Of a stretch of DNA of 64,000 bases, positions 58,229 through 61,200 are shown piece after piece; position 1 is the stretch's first letter, and each line of letters begins with the position of its first letter. Source of the DNA: Strongylocentrotus droebachiensis (taxonomy: Eukaryota; Echinodermata; Echinoidea; Camarodonta; Strongylocentrotidae); the NCBI GenBank assembly GCA_035222895.1, contig JAVYIG010000313.1, positions 581,001 through 645,000 on the forward strand, read 5' to 3'. The notes below the pieces were generated by a model, which did not search any database, was not told where the DNA came from, and saw only the letters and a program-made list of their open reading frames with translations. A program made the translations under genes and the position numbers.

Positions 58229-61200
58229 GGAAAAAAATCGGGTTTTTATCAGGCCTGATACCTGTTGTGCAGTTGTCGACCGTCGTGCAGGAGGTGCCGT
58301 TGACGGAGTCTCTGAAGAGTCCTTCCGGGCACACACATCCAATGATGCACTGCCCGGTACAGATCTCACTCACGTTCTGGAAACAGATCAAAGGACAAGC
58401 GGGGGAGCAGCTGCTAAACACAAGGTCACCTTCACATTCAGTATCTAGCATGAAACAGAAGGGAGAAACAAAATGGTTAAGCATAAGGGTCTAGTTTATT
58501 CATAAGTTATATATAAACATACATACATGTATTTTTTAAATATTCATTTTCTTTTTTATATAAACATATTGTGTCACAATGTTATATGGTGCCAAACAAA
58601 TAAGAAAGAAATAAAGAAAGAAAGAAAATACATCTTATTGTAGGATGCATACTGCCTCTGTGCACTTCCAAAGTGGAATTTATTCGTTCAATTAGTTTTA
58701 ATTTCTGAGGGATACTGCATGAGCAACAAAATTGTTCGATTTCTGGAATACTTGTATATAATTAAACATTTTTACTTTCTTTAGGCTCTTTCTAGTCAAT
58801 TTGCATATTTCACAGCATTCTAGATCAAAAGATTAACACAAAACATCCACAATAGGGAAGTCCTCGAACATGCTCTCTTCTAGGGGATCGATCATTTACT
58901 GCCTGTGCATCGAGATTGTGGAATGGTCTTCCCAAATCATTTGCTCTTGTCACCAGTTATCCTCTTTCAGAACTCAACTAAAGTCATACCTATTTCAGAT
59001 TGCTTACAATTAGTCACTGCTTTTTTGTCTTTCCCAGTAGGAACCATGAACAGACATTTTCGGTAGTTTTTCAGTCTCATCAGCGCCTTTGATTGGGCAA
59101 CAAGATATTGGCGCTTTATAAATACCTGGATTGGATTGGATTGGATTGGATTAGACTGCATAGTGATGGGATTGAACAGTGTTCTTACCATTTTGTTCCT
59201 CATCTGCATTCGCTTGTCTCCTCCTCCTGGACAATGGTGCTGAGACAGGGACTTCTATAAAATCACCCAGAGACATGAACTGTGTGTGGATGATAGAGGA
59301 AAGAGAGCCATACTCAATCAATTTCCATCAAACCATTAAGTGTCGTTTATAAAAATAAAAAAGTAAATCGTAAATGTATGTAATAATGATAATAAATCTG
59401 GATTTATTTAGCTCTTAGTAAAAAACTGTATCTGGACACCTACCCCATGGACATCCACCCCCAGTCAACTACCCCCTAGGACAACTATTCCCTAGGACAA
59501 CTACCCCCAGACAACTACCCCCCCCCCCCCCCCCCCTCCCAGACAACTACTCCTAGGATAGTTGTCCTAGAGGATGGTTGTCGTAGGGGGTAGTTGTCTG
59601 GGGGTAGTTGTCTGGTGGTAGTTGTCCTAGGGGGTAGTGGACTGGGGGTGGTTATCCGGGGGGCGTATGTCCAGGGGGTAGGTGTCCTAGAACCTTAAAA
59701 AACAATGTCTCTACTTGATTTACAAATGTTATTACCCCTATCATTGGATTCATTCATATACACAATGTGTGCACCATCTCCACTCCCTAGGGAGTCTTGC
59801 TATCATATGATCACCATCAGGGCTTGTGATTATTATTATCACAACATTTTTCATCATCCTACCATCCTCCATAGACCGAGGTATTTGCAGTGCTAGCCTA
59901 ACTTTGGAAAATCAAGTAACATAAATGGGGTTGGGTTTGATCCAAGATATTGATATCACTAAAATTAAAACTGCCCCCTCCCCACCAATCCCTCTCTAGC
60001 CCTACCAATTTTTGCCACTCACTAGAAAATCAATCCCAACTATCTCTATCTTGTCCCTGGTGAATTAAAATTGTCAAAGTCTGGTACGAATGAGGGGTAT
60101 CTTTTGGCATCTAGTAGCAACTGCTCCAGGGTAATGGGTTCAAGTTGACTTTAGGACAGGCTTTTATTAGGGTCGGGATAATTAGGTATAGTGTTGGTTT
60201 AGCTAGGGTTGAAGTCAAAACTTCCGGTAGTAAAGGAAACTTGGCACATAGCAACTGTTACTGAAGCAAGTATTGTACAACCGTCTCCTTACCAGCATCA
60301 ATTACACTCCTACACTTCTGAGAATTGCGTTGAAAAGAGCCATACTTAAGCTTTTTTTACTTGCACTCATCAAAGTAAAACGCAAGAATGAGACAGAAAG
60401 CCGAAATCAAACAATATAAACAGAAACTAAAAGGAACAAGGCACGGGCAAGACACTTCTCTTTACTCACCACAAACTCAAACTGTGTTTCTTCTGCATCG
60501 GCCGTGTCGCTGGTGAGGAAAATGTTCAGATTCTGGGTGGATCCCGGAGCGAGCGTTCCATAGATCGGCTCTATCTGAACGAAGCTACCGCTAGGAGAGT
60601 ACTGTGCGCTGACGTACGCTGAGCCAAATGGGTTGTAGATACGGTACTGGGTATAGTTGGCAGTGTCCAGGTCCTTAAACCCAGGTGCCTCGGCCTGAAA
60701 TGTAAAAACAAAATCTGGTTTAGAGCACCCTCAATCTAGGAGATCTATTGAGGGTAAAGTTGAGTTCTTCATGCATTTACAGAGTTGCAGACGAGGAGCG
60801 ATAGCTCAGTCGGTAGAGCAGGGGTCTCGTAATCCGGTGACCCGGGTTTGAAACCAAGTTGATGCGCTAGTGCCCTTTGGTAAGGCATTAATCCTCATTA
60901 CCAGGTCCCTTGGAGAGGACCTAAAGCCGCGCGCCTGTCTGGTTGCTTACTTACAAGCATTTATGCTTTCTTAGCAGTCAGGTAAAATAACCACCACCAT
61001 TTATTCAAATACATTGTTAAACAAACCGCCTGGAAGCAATTTGGAAAGGTTAAATAGGTATACTTCAGAACTGGCGTAAGGAATCATTAAATTGATAAAA
61101 AGTCGACTCTATGTTGCTGTCAATGTCATTGGACTAAATTGCTATTCTACACACACATTTAGTGCATACCCTTCATCCCACCTGGGAGCATTGCAGCCAG

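Noticed and set aside
60793..60860. Possible tRNA gene
   Set aside because: A and B boxes exist but no full cloverleaf; it is the head of a SINE.
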